From Massilia norwichensis (GTDB lineage Bacteria > Pseudomonadota > Gammaproteobacteria > Burkholderiales > Burkholderiaceae_D), in assembly GCF_024753245.1 (NCBI RefSeq), contig NZ_JANUGX010000005.1:62001-126000 (forward strand): DNA of 64,000 bases. Reading direction: 5' to 3'. The position numbers and the translations under genes are program-made. The notes beneath the pieces are model-generated. The model made no database searches, had not been told where the DNA came from, and worked only from the letters and a program-made list of their open reading frames with translations. Positions 19,960 to 28,851 of this stretch are shown one piece after another (the stretch's first letter is position 1; each line of letters starts with the position of its first letter).

Positions 19960-21007
19960 GCTTGGCCGGAGTGCCGCATGAGAAGCAGAAGCGCGTAAAG
20001 GCGTTCTTGCGGGTGCGGCAGGCGGTGCAACGGTCGAACAGGCCGATCCCGCAGTGCGGACAGTGCGCCAGGGTCTTGTCCTTGAAATTGGTGGGCCGCT
20101 CGCAGGACGGGCACAAGCCCTTGCCTATCCTGTCCATCGCGAGGTCGTAGCGCATGGTCGTGCGGCGCTCCTGTTCGGGCAGGGCTTCGGCAGCCTTCTG
20201 GCGCTCCAGCCAGGCCTGCAGCCAGCGAATCGCATAGCGCCCGACGACGATCGTCAGGAAGATGCCGACGCCATAGCGTACATAACCGCCATAGCTCGGC
20301 AGGTAAGGCACCAGTTCGACGAAAAAGGCAAACAGCGCAAAGAAGATGAAGCCCCATGTGAAGGGCCAATAGGTGCCGTTGCGCTTGTTTCTGAACAGCC
20401 AGGCGGCCAGGCCCAGCAGCGGCACCGTTACCCCGATGCGCAGCAGGAAGACCGTGCGCGCCTGGCGTTCGGCTTGCTCCCTGGCCAGCGTGCGGGCAGG
20501 TTCGAGCAGGTTTTCATAAGCGGAATCGGCCCGTTTCTCCGCCTGTGCGGCGTCGAGCAGCACCTGTTGCTGTGCCTGCACCGCCTCCAGGGCTTCGTGC
20601 TCGGCCGCGACCAGTTTGTCCAGCTCGCGGGTACGTCCGATCAGTTCGGCATCCTGGTCCGGCCTGGCGGTGGTATGACGGGTCGCGAGCCAATTGTCGA
20701 ATGCCTGGCGCGCGCTGCGCGTCTTTGCCGCGGCAACCTCATGCTGGTGCTGCGCCTGTTCCAGCGCCTGGCCGGCGGACTCGCGCGTCCGGCCGGCCTG
20801 GGCAATGGCCGCCTGCAGCGGCGCTGCCTTGGCCGGATCGACGAGGCTCTCGGCCGATGGCGCCGGCTCGAAATAAGCCAGGTTGTCGATCACCTGGCTG
20901 CCCAGTCCAATGAGGAATGCGGCAAACACGAAAGCGACCAGCCATAAAGCCCGCCGCATCCAGGTTTCGGTCAAGCGCAAGCCTTTGTTCATCGAAGCCC
21001 CCGTCAT
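19943..21007 (-). CDS. membrane protein with coiled coil and C-terminal zinc ribbons
   Basis: Function unknown. The 354 residues give a TM helix at about 18-38, a long charged helical region (about 55-185) likely to be a periplasmic coiled coil, and three hydrophobic segments at 187-260. The cytoplasmic tail has two CxxC pairs, CPSC..CPHC and CTAC..CFSC (about 297-345), the form of double zinc ribbons. The start could also be the second Met (MNKGLRL, residue 6). The gene converges on and slightly overlaps the histidine kinase gene. Confidence 0.75.
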   Translation of the reverse strand: MTGASMNKGLRLTETWMRRALWLVAFVFAAFLIGLGSQVIDNLAYFEPAPSAESLVDPAKAAPLQAAIAQAGRTRESAGQALEQAQHQHEVAAAKTRSARQAFDNWLATRHTTARPDQDAELIGRTRELDKLVAAEHEALEAVQAQQQVLLDAAQAEKRADSAYENLLEPARTLAREQAERQARTVFLLRIGVTVPLLGLAAWLFRNKRNGTYWPFTWGFIFFALFAFFVELVPYLPSYGGYVRYGVGIFLTIVVGRYAIRWLQAWLERQKAAEALPEQERRTTMRYDLAMDRIGKGLCPSCERPTNFKDKTLAHCPHCGIGLFDRCTACRTRKNAFTRFCFSCGTPAKLSLAD

Positions 21008-21112
21008 GTGGAAAGCCGCAGCTTGCCATCGACGGAATCACGGAGCCATCGGAAAGCGCAAACTACCTAGTTTGCGCTACCGCAGGTTTCGTGTCGCGCT
21101 ACCCTACGAACA

Positions 21113-22141
21113 TTAGAAGTAGGACAGACCCAGCGCCTTGCGCACCTCATCCATGGTCTGCGCCGCGACTTCGCGCGCCTTGAAGGTGCCTTCCTTCAGG
21201 ATCTGCAGGACCTGGCCCTTGTCCTTGGCCAGCTCTTCGCGGCGCGCGCGGATCGGCGCCAGCATGTCCTGCAGGATGCCTTCCAGGCGCTTCTTGACCA
21301 CGGAGTCGCCGAGGCCGCCGCGGGTGTAGTGGGCCTTCATCTCGGCCAGGCCTTCCTTGTCGGTGTCGAAGGCGTCCAGGTAGATGAAGGCGACGTTGCC
21401 TTCCAGGTGGCCCGGGTCCGACACCTTCAGGTGCAGCGGGTCGGTGTAGACCTGCTTGACGGCGGCGCGGATCTCGTCGGCGCTGGCGCCCAGGTTGATG
21501 GTGTTGCCCAGCGACTTGCTCATCTTGGCGCGGCCGTCGATGCCCGGCAGGCGGCCGACTTCCGGCACGATCGCCTTGCACTCGACCAGGATGTCCTTCT
21601 CGCCGCCGTAGGTGCGGTTGAACTTGCGCACGATCTCGTTGCACTGCTCGATCATCGGGATCTGGTCTTCGCCGACCGGCACGATGCCGGCCTTGAAGGC
21701 GGTGATGTCGGCGGCCTGGCTGGCCGGGTAGGTCAGGAAGCCGGCCGGGATGTCGCGCTCGAAGCCGCGCATGACGATCTCCGCCTTCACGGTCGGATTG
21801 CGCTCGAGACGCGCAACGGTCACCAGGTTCAGGTAATAAAAGGTCAACTCCGCCAGTTCCGGGATCTGCGACTGGATCAGGATGGTCGACTTGGTCGGGT
21901 CGATCCCTACGGCAAGGTAATCGAGCGCCACCTCGACCACGTTCCGGTGTACCTTACCTATGTCATCCATGTTGTCCGTGAGCGCCTGGGCGTCCGCGAG
22001 CATGATGAATTGGCGATATTGATCCTGGTAAGTGACGCGATTGCGCAGGCTGCCGACGAAGTGGCCGAGGTGCAGCGGCCCGGTAGGACGGTCGCCGGTC
22101 AGGATGACAGGTGCGGTAGTGTTAGGGGTTTGCAGGCTCAT
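21113..22141 (-). CDS. trpS: tryptophanyl-tRNA synthetase
   Basis: Charges tRNA-Trp. The 342-residue class I enzyme has the HIGH-type motif [14 protein letters not shown] (19-32) and KMSKSLGN near residue 200. The [12 protein letters not shown] segment before the tRNA-binding C-terminus is also standard. It is transcribed divergently from the glycosidase-reductase fusion, with 286 bases between the starts. That gap holds promoters for both and no gene I can support. Confidence 0.97.
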   Translation of the reverse strand: MSLQTPNTTAPVILTGDRPTGPLHLGHFVGSLRNRVTYQDQYRQFIMLADAQALTDNMDDIGKVHRNVVEVALDYLAVGIDPTKSTILIQSQIPELAELTFYYLNLVTVARLERNPTVKAEIVMRGFERDIPAGFLTYPASQAADITAFKAGIVPVGEDQIPMIEQCNEIVRKFNRTYGGEKDILVECKAIVPEVGRLPGIDGRAKMSKSLGNTINLGASADEIRAAVKQVYTDPLHLKVSDPGHLEGNVAFIYLDAFDTDKEGLAEMKAHYTRGGLGDSVVKKRLEGILQDMLAPIRARREELAKDKGQVLQILKEGTFKAREVAAQTMDEVRKALGLSYF

Positions 22142-22427
22142 CGGGCTTCCTTTTTATCCTTGCCCCGATCCTGCCGCGCCAATGAAAACGCCACCTTGAA
22201 TCGGGGCGGCGTTTAGTGATTCACATTCAACTCTCCGGCCGCGCGCTGCTAGCAGCGCCACCAGGAAACGAGGATGGAATGTGTATGCGAAAAATTCATG
22301 GATGGCATGGTTGCAGGTTGCCGCATCGCTGTCAACCGCGAACGCGTGCCGGCGATCCCAGACATATGGACTGGCGGGGACCGCCATGACTTTTTTGTTG
22401 CTATAAGATTAACTACATTGGTGAATT

Positions 22428-24752
22428 ATGGATTCCACGAAGAGCACGAACAGCCACGACAACCACCCGCTCGAACTCTGGGGCGGCCTCGAATGCACCG
22501 TCAATCGCGTCCGCGATGACTATTTCCACCAGCTCGACCGCAACGGCCACGCCACCCGTCCGGCCGACATCGAACGCTTCGCCTCGCTCGGTATCCGGGC
22601 GATCCGCTATCCGGTCATCTGGGAGCGCACCGCCCCGGACGGCATCGACAAGGCCGACTGGTCCTGGCCCGACGAGCGCCTGGGCGCGCTGCGCGAAGCC
22701 GGCGTCACCCCGATCGCCGGCCTATGCCACCACGGCAGCGGCCCGCGCCACACCAGCCTGGTCGACCCGGCCTTCGCCGAACAGCTGGCAGAATACGCCG
22801 GCGCGGTGGCCGCGCGCTATCCCTGGATCGAGTACTACACCCCGGTCAACGAACCCTGCACCACGGCCCGCTTCGCCGGCCTGTACGGCGTCTGGTACCC
22901 GCACGGCCGCGACGACCGCACCTTCATCGAAGCCCTGCTGATCCAATGCCGCGCGGTGGTGCTGGCCATGCGCGCGATCCGCGCCGTCAACCCGAACGCC
23001 AAGCTGGTGCAGACCGACGACCTCGGTAAAACCTACAGCACGCCGGAACTGGCCAAGGTGGCCGAGTTCTACAACGAGCGGCGCTGGCTGGCCTGGGACC
23101 TGCTGTGCGGCATGGTCGGCCCCGAGCACGCGCTGTGGGGCTACCTGACCAACACCGGCATCCCGGAAGCGGACTTCCTGTGGTTCCGCGAGAACCCCTG
23201 CCCGCCCGATCTGATCGGTGTCAATTATTACGTCACCAGCGAGCGCTGGCTCGATCACCGCCCGGAACGCTATCCGCAGCACCACCGCGGCGTGGCCGAC
23301 GGCATCCCCTGCGCCGACATCGAAGCCTCGCGCGCACTGGCGACGCCAACCGCCGGCATCGCGCCGCTGCTGTCCGAAGTCTGGGACCGCTACCGCATCC
23401 CGCTGGCCATCACCGAAGCCCACATCGACGCCAACCGCGAAGATCAATTGCGCTGGCTGCTGGAGATCTGGGAAGCGGCCAAGGAATCGCGTGACAACGG
23501 CGTCGACCTGCGCGCCGTGACCGTGTGGTCGCTGCTCGGTTCCTTCGACTGGAACAGCCTGGTGACCCAGAACCGCGGCTATTACGAACCCGGTCCCTTC
23601 GACGTGCGCTCGCCCGAGCCGCGCCCGACCGCGCTGGCGCGCATGATGCGCGAACTGTCGTCGGGTAGCCCGCTCTCGCACCCGGTGCTGCGCGGCCAGG
23701 GCTGGTGGCGCCGTCCGGGCCGCTTCCTGTGCCCGCCGGTGGCGACCCCAGCCGCCCTGACCTCGATCACCGCCGACGGCCATACCCTGGTCGGCACCGC
23801 CAGCCGTCCGATCCTGATCACTGGCGCCAGCGGCACCCTGGGCCGCGCTTTTGCCCACCTCTGCCGCAAGCGCAACCTGGCCTTCCGCCTGCTGTCGCGC
23901 CACGACATGGACATCACCGATGTCGACTCGGTCGAGCGCGCACTGGCCGAGCACCAGCCCTGGGCGGTCATCAACACCGCCGGCTATGTGCGCGTGGACG
24001 ATGCGGAAAACGATGTCGAACGCTGCATGCGCGAGAACGCAATCGGCCCGGCGGTCCTGGCCGCCGCCTGCGCGCGCCACGGCATCCAGCTGACCACCTT
24101 CTCCAGCGACCTGGTGTTCGACGGCGCACGCGATACGCCCTATGTCGAGAGCAGCGCAGTCGCGCCGCTGAACGTCTACGGCCGCAGCAAGGCGGAAGCC
24201 GAGCAGCGCGTGCTGGACAAGCATCCGGGCGCACTGGTGGTGCGCACCTCGGCCTTCTTCGGCCCCTGGGACAAGCACAATTTCGTGACCCTGGCCCTGG
24301 GCGCGCTGGAGCGCGGCGAAGCCTTCACGGCGGCCAGCGACATGCGGGTCTCGCCGACCTATGTGCCGGACCTGGTGCACGTCTGCCTCGACCTCACCAT
24401 CGACGGCGAATCGGGCATCTGGCACCTGGCCAACGCCGGCAGCGTGACCTGGGCCGAGCTGGCCTTGAAGGCGGCGCAGGCAGCGGGCGTCGATGCCAGC
24501 CGCCTGGAAGCCAAGCCCGCGGCCGAGTGCGGCTTCAGCGCGGCCCGTCCGGCCTACACGGCGATGAGCAGCGAGCGCGGCATCCTGCTGCCGTCCCTGG
24601 ACAATGCCCTGGCCCGCTATCTCGAACTGCGCAACCAGGCCGATCCGGAGATGGAAGAGCTGATCAAGGCCATGGAGACGCGCCAGCCGCTGGCCGGCGA
24701 GCAGCGGCAGATGGAGGAAACGCCGCCGGAAGCCTTCCAGGCACGGCTCTGA
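22428..24752 (+). CDS. fusion of GH1-like glycosidase and RmlD-like sugar-nucleotide reductase
   Basis: A 774-residue two-domain protein. Residues 15-410 look like a family 1 glycoside hydrolase barrel: YTPVNEP (137-143) gives the acid/base Glu142 and AITEAH (327-332) the nucleophile Glu330. Residues 459-740 form a Rossmann SDR: TGASGTLG (465-472), TFSSDLVFDG (557-566), and Y584-x3-K588, as in dTDP-4-dehydrorhamnose reductase. The two halves are joined by a 50-residue linker with no stop. Both active sites look intact, so it may trim and remodel a glycan or its precursor; substrates are unknown. No signal peptide, so both act in the cytosol. A TATAAG element lies about 25 bases upstream. Confidence 0.85.
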   Translation: MDSTKSTNSHDNHPLELWGGLECTVNRVRDDYFHQLDRNGHATRPADIERFASLGIRAIRYPVIWERTAPDGIDKADWSWPDERLGALREAGVTPIAGLCHHGSGPRHTSLVDPAFAEQLAEYAGAVAARYPWIEYYTPVNEPCTTARFAGLYGVWYPHGRDDRTFIEALLIQCRAVVLAMRAIRAVNPNAKLVQTDDLGKTYSTPELAKVAEFYNERRWLAWDLLCGMVGPEHALWGYLTNTGIPEADFLWFRENPCPPDLIGVNYYVTSERWLDHRPERYPQHHRGVADGIPCADIEASRALATPTAGIAPLLSEVWDRYRIPLAITEAHIDANREDQLRWLLEIWEAAKESRDNGVDLRAVTVWSLLGSFDWNSLVTQNRGYYEPGPFDVRSPEPRPTALARMMRELSSGSPLSHPVLRGQGWWRRPGRFLCPPVATPAALTSITADGHTLVGTASRPILITGASGTLGRAFAHLCRKRNLAFRLLSRHDMDITDVDSVERALAEHQPWAVINTAGYVRVDDAENDVERCMRENAIGPAVLAAACARHGIQLTTFSSDLVFDGARDTPYVESSAVAPLNVYGRSKAEAEQRVLDKHPGALVVRTSAFFGPWDKHNFVTLALGALERGEAFTAASDMRVSPTYVPDLVHVCLDLTIDGESGIWHLANAGSVTWAELALKAAQAAGVDASRLEAKPAAECGFSAARPAYTAMSSERGILLPSLDNALARYLELRNQADPEMEELIKAMETRQPLAGEQRQMEETPPEAFQARL

Positions 24753-24760
24753 GCGACGAA

Positions 24761-24788
24761 TGCGCAGGCGGCGCCCTCCGCCTGCGCA
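24761..24788 (+). terminator. strong hairpin after the GH1/RmlD fusion
   Basis: TGCGCAGGCGG and CCGCCTGCGCA form an 11-bp perfect stem with a six-base loop, nine bases after the stop. There is no T tract, so it may be a rho-independent terminator of weak type or a 3' stabiliser. Confidence 0.5.
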
Positions 24789-24840
24789 GGGCCAGCGGGA
24801 TACAATAAGCCGGATTGTCATCCATGAAAGGCCTTGACCC

Positions 24841-26610
24841 GTGCAAGAGCAACACGCCTTCCCCTTCCTGCGCGAAATCCTGCTGTTCCTCAGCCTCGCC
24901 GGCATCCTGATCCCCCTGCTGCAGCGCCTGCGTATCAACCAGGTGCTGGGCTTCCTCGCGGCCGGCACCCTGTTCGGTCCCTTCGGCCTGGGCCGCCTGG
25001 CGCAGGATGTGCCGGTGCTGGCATGGCTCACCTTCCCGAACAATGAAGACGTCGCCATGCTGGCCGAACTCGGAGTGCTGTTCCTGATGTTCATGATCGG
25101 CCTCGAGCTGTCGGCGGCGCGCCTGTGGGCCATGCGGCGCTGGGTGTTCGGCGCCGGTTCGGCGCAGGTGGTCCTGTGCGCGCTGCTGATCGGCGGCGCG
25201 GTCTGGCTGCTGCTGGGGCAAACGATGGAGGCGTCGCTGGTGCTGGGCCTGGTGCTGTCGCTGTCGTCGACCGCGGTGGTGATGCAGTTGCTGAGCGAAC
25301 GCCAGACCACCGGCACGCCGCTCGGCCAGGCCGCCTTCGCGGTGCTGATGCTGCAGGATCTGGCGGTGGTGCCGATCCTGATCCTGATCGGGGCGCTGGG
25401 CGGCGGCCATGGCAGCGGCGGCAGCGACAACGTCGCCGTCATCGCCGTGCTGGCGATGGCCAAGGCGGCGCTGGCGATCGCCCTCATCTACCTGGTCGGC
25501 GGACGTGTCGTCCATCCGCTGTTCCGCGCCTTTGCACGCCACCGCCAGCCGGACGTGTTCATGGCGCTGATCCTGCTGTCGACCTTCGGCATCGCCAGCC
25601 TGTCGCAGATGGCCGGGCTGTCGATGGCGCTGGGCGCCCTGATCGCCGGCCTGCTGCTGGCCGAGACCGAGTTCAAGCACGAAGTCGAGCTGATGGTCGA
25701 ACCCTTCAAGGGCCTGCTCATGGGCCTGTTCTTCATGACGGTCGGCATGGGCATGGACCCGCTGCAGATCGTGCACGCGCCGCTGTGGCTGGCCTGTGCG
25801 GTCGCGCTGCTGGTGCTGCTGAAAGCGGCCGTGATCGCGCCGGTGATGCGCCTCGGCGGCCTGTCCTGGGGCCGCGCTTTTGAAGCCGCCCTGCTGCTGG
25901 GCCAGGGCGGCGAATTCGCCTTCATCGTGATCGGCTATGCGATCAGCGCCAGACTGCTGGACCCGGGCCTGGGCGGACGCGTGATGCTGGCGGTCGGCCT
26001 GTCGCTGTTCCTGACGCCGCTGCTGGCGCGGATCGGCCGCGGCATCGGCGAGCGCGCCGACAACGCCGCGCGCGACCAGGAGATGCAGCAGGCCCAGGGC
26101 GAGCTCGGCGACGCGCGCGGCCGCGTGGTGATCGCCGGCTTCGGCCGCGTCGGCCAGCAACTCGCCAAGCTGCTGGCGAGCCAGGGCATCCCCTACGTCG
26201 CCTTCGAGAACGATGCCAAGCTGGTGTCGCAGCTGCATGCGAAGGGCGTGCCGGTCTATTTCGGCAACGCCTCGCGCCCCGAACTGCTGCGCCGCGTGCA
26301 CGCCGACGAAGCGCCGGCCATCGTGCTGACCATGGACCATCCGGCCTCGGCGATGCAGGCGGTGCGCGGCATCCGGCGCGAATTCCCGAACGCGCGCCTG
26401 TTCGCGCGTTCGCGCGACGAGAAGCATGCGCGCGCCCTGAAACTGGCCGGCGCCAGCGTGGTGGTGCCGGAGACGCTGGAAGCCAGCCTGCAGCTGTCGG
26501 CCTTCGTGCTGGAAGCGATGGGACTGGACGAACGCGTCGTCGACGGCATCGTCGACCGCGAACGCGACCAGTTCGTGCAGGCGCTGACGGCGCCGGGCGG
26601 AACCGTATAA
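24841..26610 (+). CDS. Kef-type CPA2 cation/proton antiporter with TrkA-N domain
   Basis: Inner-membrane potassium (or sodium)/proton antiporter of 589 residues. The first 390 carry about 12 helices with the CPA2 pattern (MFMIGLELS, LSLSSTAVVMQLL, GALIAGLLLAETEF, GQGGEFAFIVIG). Residues about 425-540 are a RCK/TrkA-N domain with VVIAGFGRVGQQLAKLL binding NAD(H). KefB/KefC enzymes are gated by glutathione; no KefF/KefG partner is present. The start is GTG at 24841, giving MQEQHAFPFLREILLFLSLAGI. A TACAAT -10-like element lies just upstream. Confidence 0.88.
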   Translation: MQEQHAFPFLREILLFLSLAGILIPLLQRLRINQVLGFLAAGTLFGPFGLGRLAQDVPVLAWLTFPNNEDVAMLAELGVLFLMFMIGLELSAARLWAMRRWVFGAGSAQVVLCALLIGGAVWLLLGQTMEASLVLGLVLSLSSTAVVMQLLSERQTTGTPLGQAAFAVLMLQDLAVVPILILIGALGGGHGSGGSDNVAVIAVLAMAKAALAIALIYLVGGRVVHPLFRAFARHRQPDVFMALILLSTFGIASLSQMAGLSMALGALIAGLLLAETEFKHEVELMVEPFKGLLMGLFFMTVGMGMDPLQIVHAPLWLACAVALLVLLKAAVIAPVMRLGGLSWGRAFEAALLLGQGGEFAFIVIGYAISARLLDPGLGGRVMLAVGLSLFLTPLLARIGRGIGERADNAARDQEMQQAQGELGDARGRVVIAGFGRVGQQLAKLLASQGIPYVAFENDAKLVSQLHAKGVPVYFGNASRPELLRRVHADEAPAIVLTMDHPASAMQAVRGIRREFPNARLFARSRDEKHARALKLAGASVVVPETLEASLQLSAFVLEAMGLDERVVDGIVDRERDQFVQALTAPGGTV

Positions 26611-26644
26611 TTCGGCCAACGACAACACATCCATTGGGGACGAC

Positions 26645-27901
26645 ATGGCATCCGAGACCAACAAGCTGCCCGGCGCGCGCGCCGGCGCCCTGAGTCACAT
26701 CCGCGTACTCGACCTCTCGCGCGTGCTGGCCGGCCCCTGGTGCTCGCAGAACCTGGCCGACCTCGGCGCCGACGTGATCAAGATCGAGCGCCCCGACAGC
26801 GGCGACGACACCCGCGCCTGGGGTCCGCCCTATGCGCCGGATGCCGAAGGCAGAGCAACGAGCGAAGCCGCTTATTACCTGTCGGCGAACCGCGGCAAGC
26901 GCTCGGTGACGGTCGACATGGCCAGCCCCGACGGCCAGGCCCTGCTGCGCGAACTGGCGAAGCACTGCGACGTCGTGCTGGAGAACTTCAAGGTCGGCCA
27001 GCTCAAGCGCTATGGCCTCGACTACGAATCGCTGAAGGAAATCAAGCCCGACATCGTCTACTGCTCGATCACCGGCTTCGGCCAGGACGGCCCGTATGCG
27101 CACCGCGCCGGCTACGACTTCCTGATCCAGGGCATGGGCGGCTTGATGTCGGTGACGGGCGAGCGCGACGATTTGCCCGGCGGCGGCCCGCAGAAAGTGG
27201 GTGTGGCCCTGACCGACCTGATGACCGGCATGTACGCGACCGTCGCCGTGCTGGCGGCGCTGACCCACCGCGACCGCAGCGGCGAAGGCCAGTACATCGA
27301 CATGTCCCTGCTCGACACCCAGGTCGCGATGCTGGCCAACGTCGGCAGCAATTACCTGAACAGCGGCAAGCGCCCCGCGCGCTGGGGCAATGCCCACGCC
27401 AACATCGTGCCCTACCAGACCTTCGCCTGCGCGGACGGGCACATCATCGTCGCTGCCGGCAACGACGGCCAGTACCGCAAGTTCGTGGAAGCCGGCGGCC
27501 GGCCCGAGCTGGCCGAGGACGAACGCTTCGCCACCAACCCGCTGCGCGTGAAACACCGCGACGTGCTGGTGCCGCTGCTGGCCGAGATGGTGCGCGGACA
27601 GACCCGCGACGCGTGGATTGCGCTGCTGGAAGAGAAAGGCGTGCCCTGCGGTCCGATCAACAACCTGGACGAGGTTTTCGCCAACGAACAGGTGCAGGCG
27701 CGCGGCATCGAGATCGCCCTGCCCCATCCGACCGCGGGCGAAGTCAAACTGGTGCGCAGCCCGATGCGGATGTCGGCGACGCCTGCCACCAGCGACAAGG
27801 CGCCGCCGCTGCTCGGCCAGCATACCGACGAGGTGCTGGCCGAGATCCTCGGCAAGAGCGGCGGGGAGATTGCCGCTCTGCGGGAGAAAAAAGTCGTTTA
27901 G
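26645..27901 (+). CDS. CaiB/BaiF family CoA transferase
   Basis: Class III CoA transferase of 418 residues that moves CoA between acyl groups. N-terminal IRVLDLSRVLAGPWCSQNLADLGADVIKIE is the family hallmark, and GYDFLIQGMGG places the catalytic Asp at residue 158. Formate, succinate, carnitine or aryl substrates are all possible. It is 34 bases after the antiporter gene. Its stop overlaps the stop of the convergent small gene by three bases. Confidence 0.9.
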   Translation: MASETNKLPGARAGALSHIRVLDLSRVLAGPWCSQNLADLGADVIKIERPDSGDDTRAWGPPYAPDAEGRATSEAAYYLSANRGKRSVTVDMASPDGQALLRELAKHCDVVLENFKVGQLKRYGLDYESLKEIKPDIVYCSITGFGQDGPYAHRAGYDFLIQGMGGLMSVTGERDDLPGGGPQKVGVALTDLMTGMYATVAVLAALTHRDRSGEGQYIDMSLLDTQVAMLANVGSNYLNSGKRPARWGNAHANIVPYQTFACADGHIIVAAGNDGQYRKFVEAGGRPELAEDERFATNPLRVKHRDVLVPLLAEMVRGQTRDAWIALLEEKGVPCGPINNLDEVFANEQVQARGIEIALPHPTAGEVKLVRSPMRMSATPATSDKAPPLLGQHTDEVLAEILGKSGGEIAALREKKVV

Positions 27902-28221
27902 TGCAGCTGGTGCTTGAGTTGCGAGAGCTCGGCGTGGACCTTGGTCACCGCCGTCTCCAGCTGCGGCGACATCGTCGCTGCCGAACGGCTCAGGCGCTTG
28001 GCTTCATCGCCCATCGACTCGAGGTTGTCGACACACTCGACCATGCGCTGCTGATCCTGCGACTGCATCACCTGCGATGCCTGCTGGGATTCCTGGGCCA
28101 TTTTCTGGATGCAGTTCTTCAGGTCGTCCGGGGCATCGCCCGAACGGCAAGCCTGCTCCGCTTCCTGGATGGTTTGCTGGATGTGGGTAAAACGCTGCTG
28201 GATTTCGTTTGCTTGCAACAT
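27898..28221 (-). CDS. small helical protein of unknown function
   Basis: The 107-residue product is almost entirely helical and Gln-rich (LQANEIQQRFTHIQQTIQEAEQA..). It has three cysteines and no membrane segment, and its C-terminal half (LETAVTKVHAELSQLKHQLH) looks like a coiled coil. The start at 28221 follows TAAGGAG by eight bases; an ATG nine codons upstream is less likely. I do not recognise a family. It is tail-to-tail with the CoA transferase gene. Confidence 0.75.
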   Translation of the reverse strand: MLQANEIQQRFTHIQQTIQEAEQACRSGDAPDDLKNCIQKMAQESQQASQVMQSQDQQRMVECVDNLESMGDEAKRLSRSAATMSPQLETAVTKVHAELSQLKHQLH

Positions 28222-28376
28222 GTCGTACTCCTTACAGTGGTTGAACACAGGAGCTGCATGGTAGTCCCGTTGACGGAGCGGCGGCGCACGAACGGGACGG
28301 TTGAGCTAGCTTAAATTACCGAATTTGAGCACTCATCAGTAATATCTCGCTGTTTTTAAACGGATATTTACCGAAT

Positions 28377-28604
28377 TTAGGGCGTGTCGCGATGCGCCTG
28401 CCCGCCCCTGCCGTCCGCCTTGTCTTCGGGATCGGCGTGCTCGCCCGCACCCCAGGTTTTCGGATCGACCGGGGCCTGCGGAACCAGTTTGTTGTCGATG
28501 GCGTGGCCGGCGGTGGTCGTGGGCCGGGACACGTCGGCGGCTTGCTGGACGGTGTCGCCGGTGACGCCGTGGGACTGCTTTTCATGGTCGCGATGGTCGG
28601 TCAT
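28377..28604 (-). CDS. small hydrophilic protein of unknown function
   Basis: A 75-residue, highly charged, Gly/Asp/His-rich product with no hydrophobic core, so it is probably disordered. A good AAGGAG site lies eight bases before the ATG. The leaders of this gene and the 107-residue neighbour are similar (CACTG..AAGGAG), which hints at shared origin or regulation. No family recognised. Confidence 0.6.
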   Translation of the reverse strand: MTDHRDHEKQSHGVTGDTVQQAADVSRPTTTAGHAIDNKLVPQAPVDPKTWGAGEHADPEDKADGRGGQAHRDTP

Positions 28605-28851
28605 GGGAGGCTCCTTCAGTGGATGTGATCGATGAAACCGATGGTAGTCCGACGCGTGGCGCAGTGAATAGGAAGGCTTGTGGAGCGTCTGTAGGACTTA
28701 TTCCCTTCCGCCTGACGACGCCGCCAATTTATATACAAAGAGTCGTTGTCACCATGTGACCGCCAGGCGTAGCATCGTTCAAGCGGCCTGAGCGCTCGCG
28801 AAAACCAATCACCTTGTTCATACGCATCCAGAGTTCATTGGAGGACTCGTC

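Noticed and set aside
22154-22387. 77-codon minus-strand frame in the trpS gap
   Set aside because: There is no ribosome-binding site or recognisable motif, and it covers the promoter region.
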